A stretch of DNA of 64,000 nt from Undaria pinnatifida (taxonomy: Eukaryota; Sar; Phaeophyceae; Laminariales; Alariaceae): positions 13,160,862 to 13,224,861 of the forward strand of contig JABAKD010000023.1 in assembly GCA_012845835.1 (NCBI GenBank), in the 5' to 3' direction. Below the pieces are notes generated by a model. It did no database searches. It worked only from the letters and a program-made list of their open reading frames with translations, and was not told where the DNA came from. The translations under genes were made by a program, and so were the position numbers. This document shows, one piece after another, positions 26,401-37,362 of the stretch; positions within the stretch are counted from its first letter, which is position 1; each line of letters begins with the position of its first letter.

Positions 26401-29368
26401 CGTCCGCTTTGTTTTGGTTTTGTGCGAATTGGCAGTTGGCCAGACTCGACGGACATCGGCTTCATCCGGCGATTCCTGGACGCAGACACCGCGGGGAAGA
26501 TCAAGCCCGGTCAGATCCACTCTCCTGATGAAGTGAGACAACCGCTTGCACGTGTTCCCAAGTCGGTCTCGTGACGTGTGGCACGATAGAGATATCACGT
26601 TGGGGCGAGAGAGTTTTTTTTTTGGTCTTCGTGGCAAGAGTGGCCTTAACCAAACATCGTCTGAAAATGTCGATATTGTATTGCAACATGGAGCCGTGGT
26701 ATGGTACCCCCCCCCCCCCCCCCCCCCCATTTTAATTTATTGAACTCGTCGGATTTGAAACCGGCGAAAGATTCGATTGAATCCAACCACCAAAATGATG
26801 GAAACGAAGGCAGCGAAGAACAGGAGAAGTACACAGGTGTAAGATGAAGTAAAAGGAAGGATCGAGGGAAGGCCTACCGTCGCCTAATCAACACGGGCAC
26901 GATATCCATGATAGGGCAGTGGTACTCCACGTACGGGTAGTTGTGCTTATCGACAAGACCGTCCTAAAATGCATTTTCTTGCAATATCTCCTCCAAGGCT
27001 GCCGATATCCATGGTCAGAAGTGAGTAACAACTTGATTATACAGCACACCGACGGGACGTGATAAACCGAGAATCCCCCCGCATTGAATTCCCAAGCATC
27101 TAGATTTAGAAAATTAGTTTACTCAAGGTAGCGACCACGAATGAAATAGATGCTAATGGACTGCAGAGTCCATATTCCAATATCCGCTGTATGATTTCAA
27201 ACCGGCGTGACTGGTGAAGAGCGCCCTCCTTGTCTCAACGGTGTCCCCCCTCTCTTGACGCACTGCGTGTTGTCCCGCCAGTACCAAGAGATGGCCTCGA
27301 CTGCTATCCACCACCTGAACCGCTTCTGGGTGTTGGGCATAGTGGAACAGTTCGAAGGACTCGTGGAGGTCTTGAAGTATTCCCTCGACCCAGGAGTGAA
27401 ACACGAGGGCTTTTGGAGAGGCGCGCAGCGAGTACGATCAAACGAGTGAGTGAACGAATCATGCCTCGAACTTGAATGCACGATAAAAAATCGACGGGTG
27501 CTACGGCAGGAGTGCGGCACTTTTTTTCAGATGTTCCTCAATTTCATGGCAGCTTTTTAAGACCTCTCCTCAAACCTGGTTTGGTGAAAAAACGTTACTG
27601 CCACCGTGTGGATGAAACGCCTTATGGCCTAGATCCACACACCGAATACCACGCAAAAACAAAAACGCCTGTTTTTCGTTTTCTGGCGATTTTGGGTCAA
27701 CTCAAGCAGATGTCCATCATTCAGAAACATGTTTTTTCACCCTGAAAGTGCTACCTCCGTCGTAGCACGGGTTGTAAGACGGCTCTTGCCACAAGGGGCA
27801 GCAAGCATACTCAGGCTGACGAGTGCCGACACAAGACGCGGGCTATCCTAGGCGGGAAGCTATTGCTGTTTACCTTTTCATAGTGGCTCGGTGTCACTCG
27901 CGCGAGTGGCCCCCTTGATCCTGTTTACTTTTCGTTGTACCTCTAGGTCTCATTTCTTCTCGATGCTTCTCGTCGGAGTACCTAGGGCGCCATGACGTTT
28001 TTCATACGATACTATCAGTTTGTTTTGCTGCAGATCTGTTTTTAGGCGCGAGGTCTTGAGCTTCCGAACTGAGGAAACTCATATATATATATATATATAT
28101 ATATGTCGTTCACCTTACTATTATATATCAAGTCTAACGGCGGTCACATGAGGAGCTCCGGTACTTCATCAGAAACTGTTTGTCGGGTAGAAGACTTGAA
28201 GGGCGGGCCGATGGAACAAACCTATCATATGGCCTACAGTAGGTGCTATACATAAACGACATATTGCTAAACATACAATACCAGGTATGAAATTTCGGCA
28301 ATACTGGTTTAAGAAACCAGAAAAATCATTTTAAGGGACCAGAAAAATCATTTTAAGGAACCAGAAACATCATTTTCCGAAAAAGCATATATACCTCAAT
28401 ACCGCAGCACGCGTTCATGACACCTGCTACACTAGAAGGGCGAAAGAAATGTTTCTTGGGCGACCCGCCTGAGAATAAGTATCTTTACCCCTCTCGATGG
28501 AAAAATCTATTGCAATCACACCACGCGCTCGTCGCCCAGCGGAGTTTGCGGCGTGTATATTACTTTCTGAAGGTTGGTCAATGACACTTTGTCCACGTTC
28601 TACACAGTCCCGACGAAACTGGGGAGGGAGCCAATCCACGTGTCACCAACCAAGGAACCCTCCGCGAGGGAGAAGTGGTGTGGTCCAAAAGGTTTATCTC
28701 TATGGTGGCACGTGTTGGTTCTGCTTTTTTTTTGCAAAATTCCAAAGTGCCAGGCATGAAATTTTAATACTCTAGCAGCGTGGCCCGTTGTAGGAATGCT
28801 GGTCGACCGATCGACTGCGATGAACGACAGAGCTCCTTGAAAAGGCACCTACCTGCTACTCGTCGAGAAATGAAAGCGCTTTTTCTCGTCTGAAATTGCT
28901 TCTCCTTGACCATCGCGATCTTTTACCCTAAACTGTCGAAAACAGGCCATTGTGTTGCATGGTTCTCGCTGTGTACCTAGGCCATAGGACATGTTCATCC
29001 GCAATGAAGCAGGTTTATTTTTCTCCAGATCGGTGTTTGGGAGAGGTAGACCAATCTGACGAACTTCGGACAAAAAGGTGGTGCACCCCTGTATCGTAGC
29101 CCACGCGTTTTTCTTTATCAGCTTCAGTCTGTATCGTAGCGAATGAGGGTCGTAAGACAGACCCTACCTTGAGTGTGCACACTTGACGTATTCTGTGGCG
29201 ATGGCGCCGCTTCTCACTACATTCGAGTCGAGTCCGATTCACGCTTGTTACTCGATCGCATTGGGACAACGTGTCAGGTCTCCGATATCCGCTGGCCAGA
29301 TAATGAACAAGATCAACCCGGACCTGATGAAGGAATTCAACTCCACCTCGCTGCAACTACAGTGGAAG
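23310..29368 (+). CDS. Sulfotransferase-like protein, partial four-exon gene model
   Basis: Joined + strand exons: 23310-23469, 26436-26532, 27282-27445, 29278-29368. They total 512 bp and about 170 codons, with compatible phases (2/1, 0/0, 2/1) at all three junctions. The core YLMITTIRNPLEVFVSA matches the R-x-P...S block that binds the 3'-phosphate of PAPS in sulfotransferases. NRFWVLGIVEQFEGLVEVL matches the later helix where carbohydrate sulfotransferases have a V-x-x-E-x-F/Y-x-x-S/G-L pattern. The protein would transfer sulfate from PAPS to a carbohydrate or similar acceptor, probably in the Golgi; this is inference from the family. The exons with the 5'-phosphosulfate loop and the C-terminus were not found. 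Introns are 3.0, 0.75 and 1.8 kb. Confidence 0.6.
23862..24136 (-). mobile_element. SINE-like repeat (family S)
   Basis: On the - strand: GGTGGCGTATCAGGTTATCT, GCCTGGTATTAGTCAGTTTC, GTTCGAATCCCCCC and then the same body down to CTGTGACCACGGCTTGTTC. This head is the closest of the three to a tRNA (GTTCGAATCCC). It lies in the first recognised sulfotransferase intron. Confidence 0.68.
24262..24505 (+). repeat. Dispersed repeat shared with 55.75-55.99 kb
   Basis: TTTGTGCATGCCCGTAGTTA, CTTCGCATCCTTATTCTC, GAAGACATTGCTCTTGCACC and AACCGCTCGTATGACGGACT have counterparts in the same order at 55.75-55.99 kb. Both copies follow a G-run. Part of it (GCACCAA...TCGCATGAAGGG) also appears inverted near 20330-20400. 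Confidence 0.7.
24674..24990. repeat. 14-15-bp minisatellite (TATAACCATAATGA)
   Basis: About 22 units with frequent single changes, grading at the right into GATAATGACGATAG trinucleotide-like repeats to about 25035. A family C landmark follows immediately. Confidence 0.9.
25128..25372. repeat. Family C element
   Basis: AAGTCACTCGCGCGAGTGAC at the left, CGCCAAACTAATCGCC in the middle and CTCTACCGTAGCCTTCG at the right. Partial landmarks also occur at 2805, 9388, 21115, 27892, 32190-32260, 35675-35850 and 37680-37865. Confidence 0.72.
25538..25667 (-). mobile_element. Internally deleted family A element, about 130 bp
   Basis: It has ACACATGCTACGGTGGGCGT at one end and CTCCATCGCACCACGTGTC at the other. 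In between are only TTTCTGACGTCTTTGGGTTA and CCCGCCATCCAGAAATCATT, so the middle half is gone. Confidence 0.65.
26436..26532 (+). CDS. Sulfotransferase-like exon 2
   Basis: This exon is 97 bp: one base plus 32 codons. The acceptor is GAATTGGCAG and the donor GTGAGA. It reads WPDSTDIGFIRRFLDAD, then TAGKIKPGQIHSPDE. Joined to the previous exon the leftover GG plus T gives Gly, keeping the frame. It has no signature of its own and is accepted for phase, splice sites and position. Confidence 0.55.
27282..27445 (+). CDS. Sulfotransferase-like exon 3 (VEQFEG helix)
   Basis: This exon is 164 bp (54 codons plus two bases). The acceptor is TGTCCCGCCAG and the donor a near-perfect GTGAGT. It encodes YQEMASTAIHHL, NRFWVLGIVEQFEGLVEVL and KYSLDPGVKHEGFWRGAQ. 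The segment after the Phe-Trp-Val strand is the recognisable sulfotransferase element: a hydrophobic strand, acidic residue, then an amphipathic helix. An upstream donor GTACGA at 27430 is possible, but the later one fits the phase of the next exon. Confidence 0.65.
27491..27772 (-). mobile_element. Family A element in a sulfotransferase intron
   Basis: It begins GACGGGTGCTACGGCAGGAG and ends GCTACCTCCGTCGTAGCACGGG. The CCTCAATTTC, TAAGACCTCTCCTCAA and ATGGCCTAGATCCACAC blocks are present. It starts only about 45 bp beyond the donor at 27446. Confidence 0.78.
28850..29108 (+). mobile_element. Family A element in a sulfotransferase intron
   Basis: CCTACCTGCTACTCGTCGAG, TACCTAGGCCATAGGACATG, TTTGGGAGAGG and GCACCCCTGTATCGTAGCCC are in family order. 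It ends about 170 bp before the exon at 29278. Confidence 0.7.
29278..29368 (+). CDS. Sulfotransferase-like exon 4 (NPDLMKEFN segment)
   Basis: This exon is 91 bp: one base plus 30 codons. The acceptor is ACGTGTCAG and the donor GTAAAA. It reads SPISAGQIMNKINPDLMKEF, then NSTSLQLQWK. The pattern (hydrophobic, L-x-x-E-F/L-N, then L-x-x-Q/Y-x-x) resembles the C-terminal helix of Golgi sulfotransferases that packs near the active site. The next exon should start in phase 0. I could not find it between here and 38 kb. Confidence 0.6.
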
Positions 29369-30208
29369 GTAAAACGGCATTGAGAGGTCGTTGACCGTTC
29401 GAAACAAGTTTGTCGAAACAATCGAATTTTGTTCACAACGAAAGACACACAATACGACAGGGCCGCCTCCCGGTTTTTCCTGAAACTAGACCCACCTTTT
29501 CCAGTCCTGGCATTAAAAAAAAGATCGCGAAAGAAGCTAAAATATGCTACCTCTATCAAAGAATGCGTCTGAAGTTTTCGGTGTGTTGAAGCTAAAGTTA
29601 CCCAGGCTGCGAAGTTTCTGCAATGGAGTTAAGACGCACCGAGGAGGGGTTCGAAACCAGTTTATGCGGTTATGGGGTTGTTGCCGTTTTTAAGCGAGGA
29701 ACCCCTGAAATCCTCACCTCTAACGGAAATGTTTTCTACGTTAGAATGGGTCTGTTGGTGGGCGAATCGTCGGAACGGGAAGGTGTACGGGTCGGCGTTG
29801 GTGCTACGAGGCGCACGCGGTGTCGGGAGGTGTGCGATCTGCAGAAATGCCTGGGGAAGGTTGTGCTCTGTCCGTGAGAGCGCGTCGCCTGCTATGCGGG
29901 CTCTGTTCCGTACACTAACAACGCGGCTTCCTTGGGTGCTTGCTTGTTCTTGCTCATGCGTCGCTTACTCTCTGCCCGGGTGTGATGTGGTTCAATGTAA
30001 AATGGCAGGTGTACGGTGCGGCGGTGGACTTGTGGGAAACAAGATGCCGGGAGGTGCTTCCTGCCAATGTCCAGGGCAAGTTTTGTTCGATCCCTCACAC
30101 CACGGAGTGAAAAAACGCGTACGCGGAGGAGGGTGTAGAACCCCGCTTGACGTAGTGCACCGTAGTCGATGAAACAGGCTGCGCGAAGAGATGCTGTATG
30201 TATGGTGA

Positions 30209-30392
30209 AATGTCCAGGAAAGCTTTCGCCTGTCGGTCCTTCGGGCCTCTTTAAATCGACTATGAAAGGCGGGCAACGTGAGGGGTGTGGGATGGACTCA
30301 AATGTCCAGGAAAGCTTTCGCCTGTCGGTCCTTCGGGCCTCTTTAAATCGACTATGAAAGGCGGGCAACGTGAGGGGTGTGGGATGGACTCA
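30209..30392. repeat. Near-perfect 92-bp tandem duplication
   Basis: Two adjacent copies of the segment starting AATGTCCAGGAAAGCTTTCG and ending GTGTGGGATGGACTCA appear identical apart from the extreme edges. The lack of divergence suggests a recent event. It lies about 0.8 kb beyond the last sulfotransferase exon seen. Confidence 0.9.
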
Positions 30393-32951
30393 TTCGGCTT
30401 AGTCTCTTTGGAGACAACAACCAGCGTTCAGAGTGTTGTCTTACTTAGAACTAGTACGGAAACGCCCGCTACGGTGGGGGTAGCAAATGTTCTTCGGCTA
30501 CGACGTTGTCTAAGCGACGAGGCGCACCACAAGCCACAATCGTCGGTATGAGGTTGTTCTTGAGTGTCGCCACGTGGGTTTCGTTTTCGCCATGGATTTG
30601 ATTGTTGTGTCGTTCGCTTTTGAGTGTGATGGAAATCGGTCAGTGAGTGGGTTTCGGAGCCGCTCGAGTCATGATTCAAAGGAGAAAACCGATCAACGTC
30701 CACTCTGGCACAATCCTGCGTTTGCCTCAATACATCAACTACAGCAGTAGTCAAAAAGTATGGCCGCTGGCACACCGCGATTAGCTGGGTTTAGGGCACG
30801 AAGGGTCAAAAATTACCGCCAGCGAACAACCAGAAGTGGTTATGATGTTTGTTTCGAAGGTCGCATAAACGCCATGCAGGGCGGTGTCGAAACCGGTCCA
30901 GTATGAAGCTTTGTTTTTTTGCGGTGAACTCCTTCGCAAACAAGTATTAGCTATAGGGGCTCTTTAGAAGCTGGTCTCGCCTGAATATTGCGATCGCGTA
31001 TCAAGGCAATCCAACTGCCGCGTGAAAATCGTCCTTTCGCACGCTATCGTAGGGCTTCATCCTGCTCGTTTCATGGGGTTCACCGCTTGAGGACCTCCAA
31101 ATCCCACACAAACACTGGTTTTCGTTTGAAGTGATGAGCCCCCCTGTGGTTTACATTTTGAAATAAACAAAAAAAAACATAAAAAAACGTATAGCAATCC
31201 CGACAATTTGGGGTTTTGGAAGCGCCGTCAGACTGGGAAAAATGCAGGCTCTGTCTCCGTAGCACAGTAGCACAGTAGCACGGTAGCACCCAATAAACGG
31301 TTATTTGACCTACCCCAATAAACGATAAGCCTCCGCTTTTCTCCACGGATACATCGTGGTGTGGAAAACGTGGTGCAGGGGGGACAACGTTATCGGGGAG
31401 AGAGAAAGGTTTATTACATTTTGCATAGTAGTTCAAACCGTACATAGGATAAATGTGAACGGAGGAGAAATATCGAATGCGGAGGAAACGTCAGAGATTG
31501 AAGGGGTGAGAATACATGCTGGTGACGAGGAAATGTTGCATGCAGAGGATACGCGAGAGAGAGAGGAGGGGGTGGGGGGGGGGGCAAAGACGACCCAGAG
31601 GCGGGGGATGCGGGTGCGGGTCCATCTATCTATAGACTGGAGCTTCTGTCATATTTATCGGGAGGGAGAGAAGACCTTCTAAGTTAAGGTAGGCACGTCG
31701 TAGGAGGTACGCGGTACTGTTGGTCATTCTTGGCTATTGAATCTTGCGCCTATCGGTACCTCTGGCCGGGAATGTCCGATGCTGGGTTCGTGGTCTGAGG
31801 ACACTGTGTTCAAAGGCCGTACTTGCAGGCGACTTCTCACAATATCCATCGTGCAGTGCCCTGCACAGAACAAGGTTCTCTCTAGACCGAGATATATAAA
31901 AAAAGTCATTCCACCCACCTCACGGTGGGGTGGTGACTCGGAAGCTCGAGGCTTGCAGTGGTGGTCGCGAACAACCCGCCTGAATGGGCTACGTATTTAC
32001 TCGCTCTTCGGTCGTAGGCGTTAGCCGTTTTTTTTCGGTTTCACGGAATACACACTGTTATCCGGCAAGTGGTAGTGGCGAGGGCACCTTTTTGGCCTGT
32101 TTTTGTTCAGCTGATCAGAGAAAAACATAGCAAGAGATGAAAAAAACTGTCCTTTTTTCTTCCTCAGCGGTAAGCGTTTCTGCTCGATCAAGGCTACCAT
32201 ACCGTAGGGGGGGGTGTAATGCCCTCAATTAAATTATTGAGTCTGAGTCACTTGCACGAGTGACTCTCTACCTTTCACGGAGGATTAATAAAAATGATAA
32301 TTCAGGCCTGCGTTTGTTTTTGCCCCAACGCAACGTCCGGTTCCAGCGGGTTAGTATCGGCAAACAAATTATCACCGAACGGAAGCTTAAGAGCGCACAG
32401 GAAAAGGGGCGTCACTCGCACCACTTGCCCCAAGCCACCGCAAACAAATTGCCCCATGAAAAGCTTGGCTTTCCATACATACCGTACACGGTGGAACATT
32501 TGTTCTACGCTGTGCCTAAACATAATAAAAAAAATGTTGTTACTGTTGGAAGAGAGAAACGAGTCGCTTGCCCGTGCCGCCTACACACGGAAAGACGAAT
32601 GACGGGCTCTTGTGTAATCAAAAGTTTCTAAGAATTTTATGAGCTCCTAACATGAAAATCTAGCTCAACTTCAACATCAACCGCATCATCACCCGATACC
32701 ACGTAGCTTCGAAGGCGTTCGTTCGTTCGCGCAACCCGACCAAGACTTTTAAGCGCCAGTATTATTACTAGTCCTCATAATACTAAATAAACACAAAAAA
32801 TGGCACATCCAACAAGGAGGGAGCTCAATCAACCGCCCAGAAAAAATAGGGTTGGCCCAAAACAACCGGTCGGTGGGTGACGCCTACCCCCTCCACCGTC
32901 TTTGTGACCCTCCGCCAAGACGTGCGAGAGCAAGAATATAATATAGAAAAT

Positions 32952-33233
32952 ACGACGCATGCTACGGTGGTATAAGTAGCTCTTTTCGTTTGAAACGTTT
33001 TTGGTGTCTGAATGACAGAGCTACACAACTTGCATGATCCCAAAACTGTCAGAAAAACAAGGCACATTTTTTTTGTGAATATCGTCCATGGGATTATTCA
33101 TCCGCGATAAAGCAGGTTTATTCTTCACCGAACTAGTTTCGAGGCAAAGAGAGGTCTTAAGAAGCTGCCTAAGAGTTGAGGAACACCTCAAGAGATACGA
33201 AAGTGGTGCACGTCTATCGTAGCCCGCGTCTCG
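32952..33233 (+). mobile_element. Family A element, complete copy
   Basis: ACGACGCATGCTACGGTGGT at the left and GTGCACGTCTATCGTAGCCC plus GCGTC at the right. The inside has CTGAATGACAGAGCTACAC, CGTCCATGGGATTATTCATC and GATAAAGCAGGTTTATTC. Confidence 0.8.
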
Positions 33234-33504
33234 AGGGTGCATGGATTTTTTCACACGCACTTTTACGCTCGAGGGGGGCCCAATGTGGCTTCCCGAAAAG
33301 CTGTGTTGGGACGACCGCAACGACAACGGGGTGCACATCATGTATGTATGTGGCACTTTTCGCCTAATAATGTACTTTTTTTTTTCCCTATTTTTTTTTG
33401 TTTGGGTCGTTGATGTCACGCCAAGTCACGTCACGTCACGCCAAGTAACGTCACGTCACATTATGTGACGACCAAGGCTGCGGTAGGAGGGATGTTGTTA
33501 TCAT

Positions 33505-35238
33505 CAGGGATGTGTACGGAGTAAGATCCGCACCGCGAGTTAGGGTTTTTACGGAGCGGATTGACAAACCGCACCGCTCCGTGACAAAACCAGACAACGG
33601 ATAACCGATCCGTCCAAATCCGTGAAGTAGGTCAAGGGCGGATATCCGCTCCGCTTTGCTCCGTGACGCATGGTGGAAATCCGCTCCGCTCCGTGAAACG
33701 TTTTCAAGGACAAAAATCCGCTCCGCAAAAATCCGTGATTTGAAAAGAGCGCGGATATCCGCTCCGCTCCGCTCCGTCACGACAAAATAAAATCCGCACC
33801 GCTCCGTATGATGTTTTTCTCCAGTGGCCAGATCCGTAAGTAACGGATAATTTACGGAGCGGATTGGTCTGCTCCGTAGATGATCCGTGACCAATCCGTA
33901 GACAGTGGCGGATTAAACCGTGTGAAGGTCACGGGTTTTGAGCCTTCAACAATTGTTCTGAATAGCGGATAACTTATACAAATACCGTTCTTGGCCAGGA
34001 CTCTCCAGATACGGTTCTGAAATTTTAAAATTATCGTATAAATTTGTGCTGCTATCAGCCATACACACCGCGGTTGGCCGACGTCCTGCTCCGCACACAA
34101 AACGCGGACACTACTCGTGAGTGGTACGAACACACAAACACTGCAACGCAGCAGCGCAGCCGCGGTACGCACGCATAGGATGCCAGATGTCATGGATTCT
34201 TCTGGCGATGCAGCGGCTGAGCTGCAGCAATCCTCGCCTTCAACCGAGCCTCCTGCTCCTTCTTGTCCCTCTCCGACACCGGAGGATCCAACTAGTACTG
34301 CTGCTGTGCGGGCATCCACAACTCCAGCCGAGAACACATCATCACGATGTACCGCTGTTGCTGCTGAGGAAATTGTCTCTGTTTTCATTTTTTCTGTCTC
34401 TGTTTTCTTTTTTCTTTTTTCTTGTTTCTTTTTTCGGTTTTCCTGTTTTTTGTTTTTTGTTTTTGTCGCGGCGATGGAATTGTTGAAGTATCTGGTACTT
34501 TGTAGGAGTACTTGCGTACTTACCTATTTACCAGAGATGTGCGCGGAATTCATGCTCTTGCGCGCCTGCTGTACCAACTCTGGTCAATCTGTTCTACTCG
34601 GAGTATTTCTTTTTCACCCTTCTCTCAATCCAAGTGTTCTTTCAGACATCCTTTTTTTTTTTTATATGAAGGGGACTCGACGCGTGCGGGCGCGAGATTC
34701 TTTCCATGCTCGCCACCCCTCTCCGCCATGTATAACTCCGAGAACAACGTGTCTATCCGTAGTTAGTTTCTGATATCAGGAGAAATCCGGTCAACATCCG
34801 CGGATAACCGTCCAATATTACGGATTCCTTGATACGGTTTTGCGTGGATAAACGCAGCGGATTTGTACGGTTTGCTCGACGGAGTGGACAATCCGCTCCG
34901 TGAAAAAATCCGTCTGACGGATATCCGCTCCGCAACAATCCGCACAAATCTCGATGCCGGATATCCGCTCCGTAAAAATCCGTGACTTTTTTCTGTGAGC
35001 GAATATCCGCTCCGCTCCGCTCCGTGACAAATTAAAAAATCCGCTCCGCTCCGTGACATCCATGAACATAACGGATATCCGCCATGTCGTAATCCGCGGT
35101 TTTTTTTTGGACAGAAATCCGCACCGTGACAATCCGCAACTTTTTGCTAGAGCGAATATCCGCTCCGCTCCGCTCCGTCAGATTCTAAAAATAAAAAATC
35201 CGCACCGCGGTGCGGATCTTACTCCGTACACATCCCTG
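33505..35238. mobile_element. Non-autonomous hAT-type DNA transposon, 1734 bp
   Basis: The ends are perfect 33-bp inverted repeats starting CAGGGATGTGTACGGA (33505-33537 and 35206-35238). They are flanked by an exact 8-bp direct repeat GTTATCAT (33497-33504 and 35239-35246). An 8-bp duplication with CAGGG ends is diagnostic of hAT elements. Both subterminal regions carry many copies of TCCGCTCCG and CCGTGAC-like motifs, as expected of transposase binding sites. No transposase domain is readable. The element split a CATACTATCATA satellite. Confidence 0.93.
34180..34377 (+). pseudogene. Ser/Pro/Thr/Ala-rich reading frame inside the hAT element
   Basis: The frame starts MPDVMDSSGDAAAELQQ and continues with Ser-Pro-Thr-rich sequence to VAAEEIV, then runs into T-rich DNA. 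Such a disordered stretch could be the N-terminus of a lost transposase ahead of its zinc finger, but no BED finger or catalytic domain follows. It could equally be chance in a GC-rich segment. Confidence 0.3.
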
Positions 35239-35254
35239 GTTATCATATATGTCT

Positions 35255-35675
35255 AATACCCCCGTTTCCGATATCATATCATATATCATATCATATACAC
35301 TATATATCATATCATATCATACAACCATAGCGTATCATACTATCATATCATACTATACTATCGAATATCATGCCATGCTATCATCTCTTACTAACATACT
35401 ATCATATACTATCATTCTTTCAGATCACAAATTCATACTATCATATCTTGCTAAGATAATATCGTAATATTATATCATTTCGTACTATCATAAAATATCA
35501 TACCACCCCATCATACTATCACACTATCATATCGTATCATATCATACTATCATATCATATCATACTACCATACCATATGGCACTATCATACCATATTATA
35601 CTAGCATACGATATCACACTATCATACCATATCATACTACCATACCATATCATACCATCATACCATATCATACTC
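35255..35675. repeat. TATCATACTATCATA low-complexity array
   Basis: Degenerate repeats of CATACTATCATA. Its left neighbour at 33470-33504 continues after removal of the hAT element, so array and landmark CAAGGCTGCGGTAGGAGGG were once contiguous. A similar array lies at 13688-13840 and a CATACTATA array at 12190-12310. Confidence 0.88.
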
Positions 35676-36824
35676 GCACCAGTGACTCGTGACGTCGCTG
35701 AAATCAATACTTTAGGCGAATTGCTTGGCGAAGCGTAGCTACCCGTTCGTTCCATGTGGCGGACTCATACCGCCAAAAACTTCACCACTACCACCAAAGG
35801 CTTCAACACCGCCAAGGAACAGAGGAGTGACTCGACGCGAGTGAACCCGAACCACCGCACAAAAAAGCGTCCTTCTTTAGACTTCCCCCCCGAAGCTTTG
35901 GTCTGACGTGAACCCTTTATCCAAACTCGTCAGCACGCCACTCTTGTTTCGCGATATGCACGTCCCGTTTACATATAGCTCATTGTGCGTTAGGTTGCTC
36001 GTTCGGTTTTGCTCAAAAGTTGGCTGTTGTTGGGGAAGGTATGGCGCTCTTCACGTGAGGACCCCCTAAACACAATGGCAGGTACCGCGGCATATATAGT
36101 CTATGTCTTCAGGGAAACACAAAGATAGGTTTCGCCCGAAAACGCTCCCATGCCTTAGTTACGCAAAAAAAAAGAATTTTATGCCCAAAACAACATAATA
36201 GTAAGGAGCTTTCAAGGAATTGGGGTCAAAGGCGATCCGTATTCATAAACAAGTCAGGACCAAAATGTGTCACATACTCTGTCGTAGCATACGTTTCGCG
36301 ACAATACCGATTGCGTCCCAACAATACTGGTTCAAGACGAGATCAACTCGAGCAAGTTATCTAAACGCGACGCATGCTGCGCTAGAGGTGTGCCCGTGTG
36401 GAGATCTATAATATCATTATTTTAACCTCACGTCATCTTTCCACGCCTAAGTACCCCCACGTTTGGCTCAAACACTTTTTGAGTATGGAGGGACGTGTTC
36501 ACTCTTGCAAAAATAGTCTGAATCTGAACGTCGATCCTGTTTAACTACGTTGTGGTTGGATATTAAACTGCTTATTAAAAAATACGTCAGCTGTGAGTTC
36601 GAGGAATCAATGTATAAGGGCCTCGAGATACTTATCTTTGTTGCACGCTGCGTGATATATGTCTTGTGCGTCTAGAGCGAAAGAGTGCGTTCCTCCGGCG
36701 AAGTGAACAGTATTGTTTCTGAAAGTCCAACGTTTAGGTAAGATATACAACTCATCAGGTAGAGAGCCTCAGCAAGAAAAAGCGTCAAGCCAAGAACCTT
36801 GTAGGAAAAAATTGGGTGACCGTC

Positions 36825-37063
36825 TACCGCAGCATTTTTGTTTTGTGAAGTTCTTCAATTTTTGGGTGGTTAAGACCTCTCCCAAGAACTGATGTATGTG
36901 GGGAAAAAAAAAACTGCCATCGCCTGTAATATAGTACATGGCCTAGTTATAAAACAAGAAAAAATGTCGTGTTTCCGACGATTTATGGTTAAAAGAGTGC
37001 CTCTCATTCGGAAACCGTTCCAGACGAAAAGAGTGCCTCCCCCTCTATTGCAGCCCGTGTCTG
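36825..37063 (-). mobile_element. Family A element
   Basis: CCGTCTACCGCAGCATTTTT, GGTTAAGACCTCTCCCAAGA, TTTCCGACGATTTATGGTTA and CTCTATTGCAGCCCGTGTC mark a reverse-oriented copy. Confidence 0.75.
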
Positions 37064-37089
37064 TTCTTGTTCTCTGCTAATCAGGTTCG

Positions 37090-37362
37090 ACGTATGCTGA
37101 AATACTACAGAGATGCGGTGTTTTTTTTCATGAGGTTCCTCGATTTTCGGAGCTCAAGACCTCCCCCAAAAACCGACTTGTTGGGGAGAAAAGTGAAACT
37201 GCTACCGGTTACGGTAGAACATCCCATGGTCTAGCTACAAACCGAGAATATTTAGATGCAAAAAAAAAGTTCCGCTTCCGACGATTATGAGTTAAGGAAC
37301 CATCACGGCCATTATCAAAAAATTTCAGACGAAAATTGCTACCACTACGGTAGCGTGTGTTG
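37090..37362 (-). mobile_element. Family A element
   Basis: ACGTATGCTGAAATACTACA, CGGAGCTCAAGACCTCCCCC, CATCCCATGGTCTAGCTAC, CTTCCGACGATTATGAGTTA and CTACCACTACGGTAGCGTG. It lies about 30 bp after the previous copy, in the same orientation. Confidence 0.75.

Larger units (their letters stand above)
29369..33496. other. Intron or 3' flank of the sulfotransferase gene, no further exon found
   Basis: It contains the 92-bp duplication, a short AGCACAGT / AGCACGGT repeat at 31257-31290, a GAGAGAGAG/GGGGTGGG stretch at 31550-31590, a family C stretch at 32.2 kb and a family A copy at 33.0 kb. A phase-0 exon continuing the sulfotransferase was looked for and not found. Confidence 0.5.

Noticed and set aside
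33852-34388. 178-codon - strand frame in the hAT element
   Set aside because: It is antisense to a GC-rich segment and composed of Ala/Ser/Val. It lacks any hAT transposase feature and is probably a shadow of base composition.
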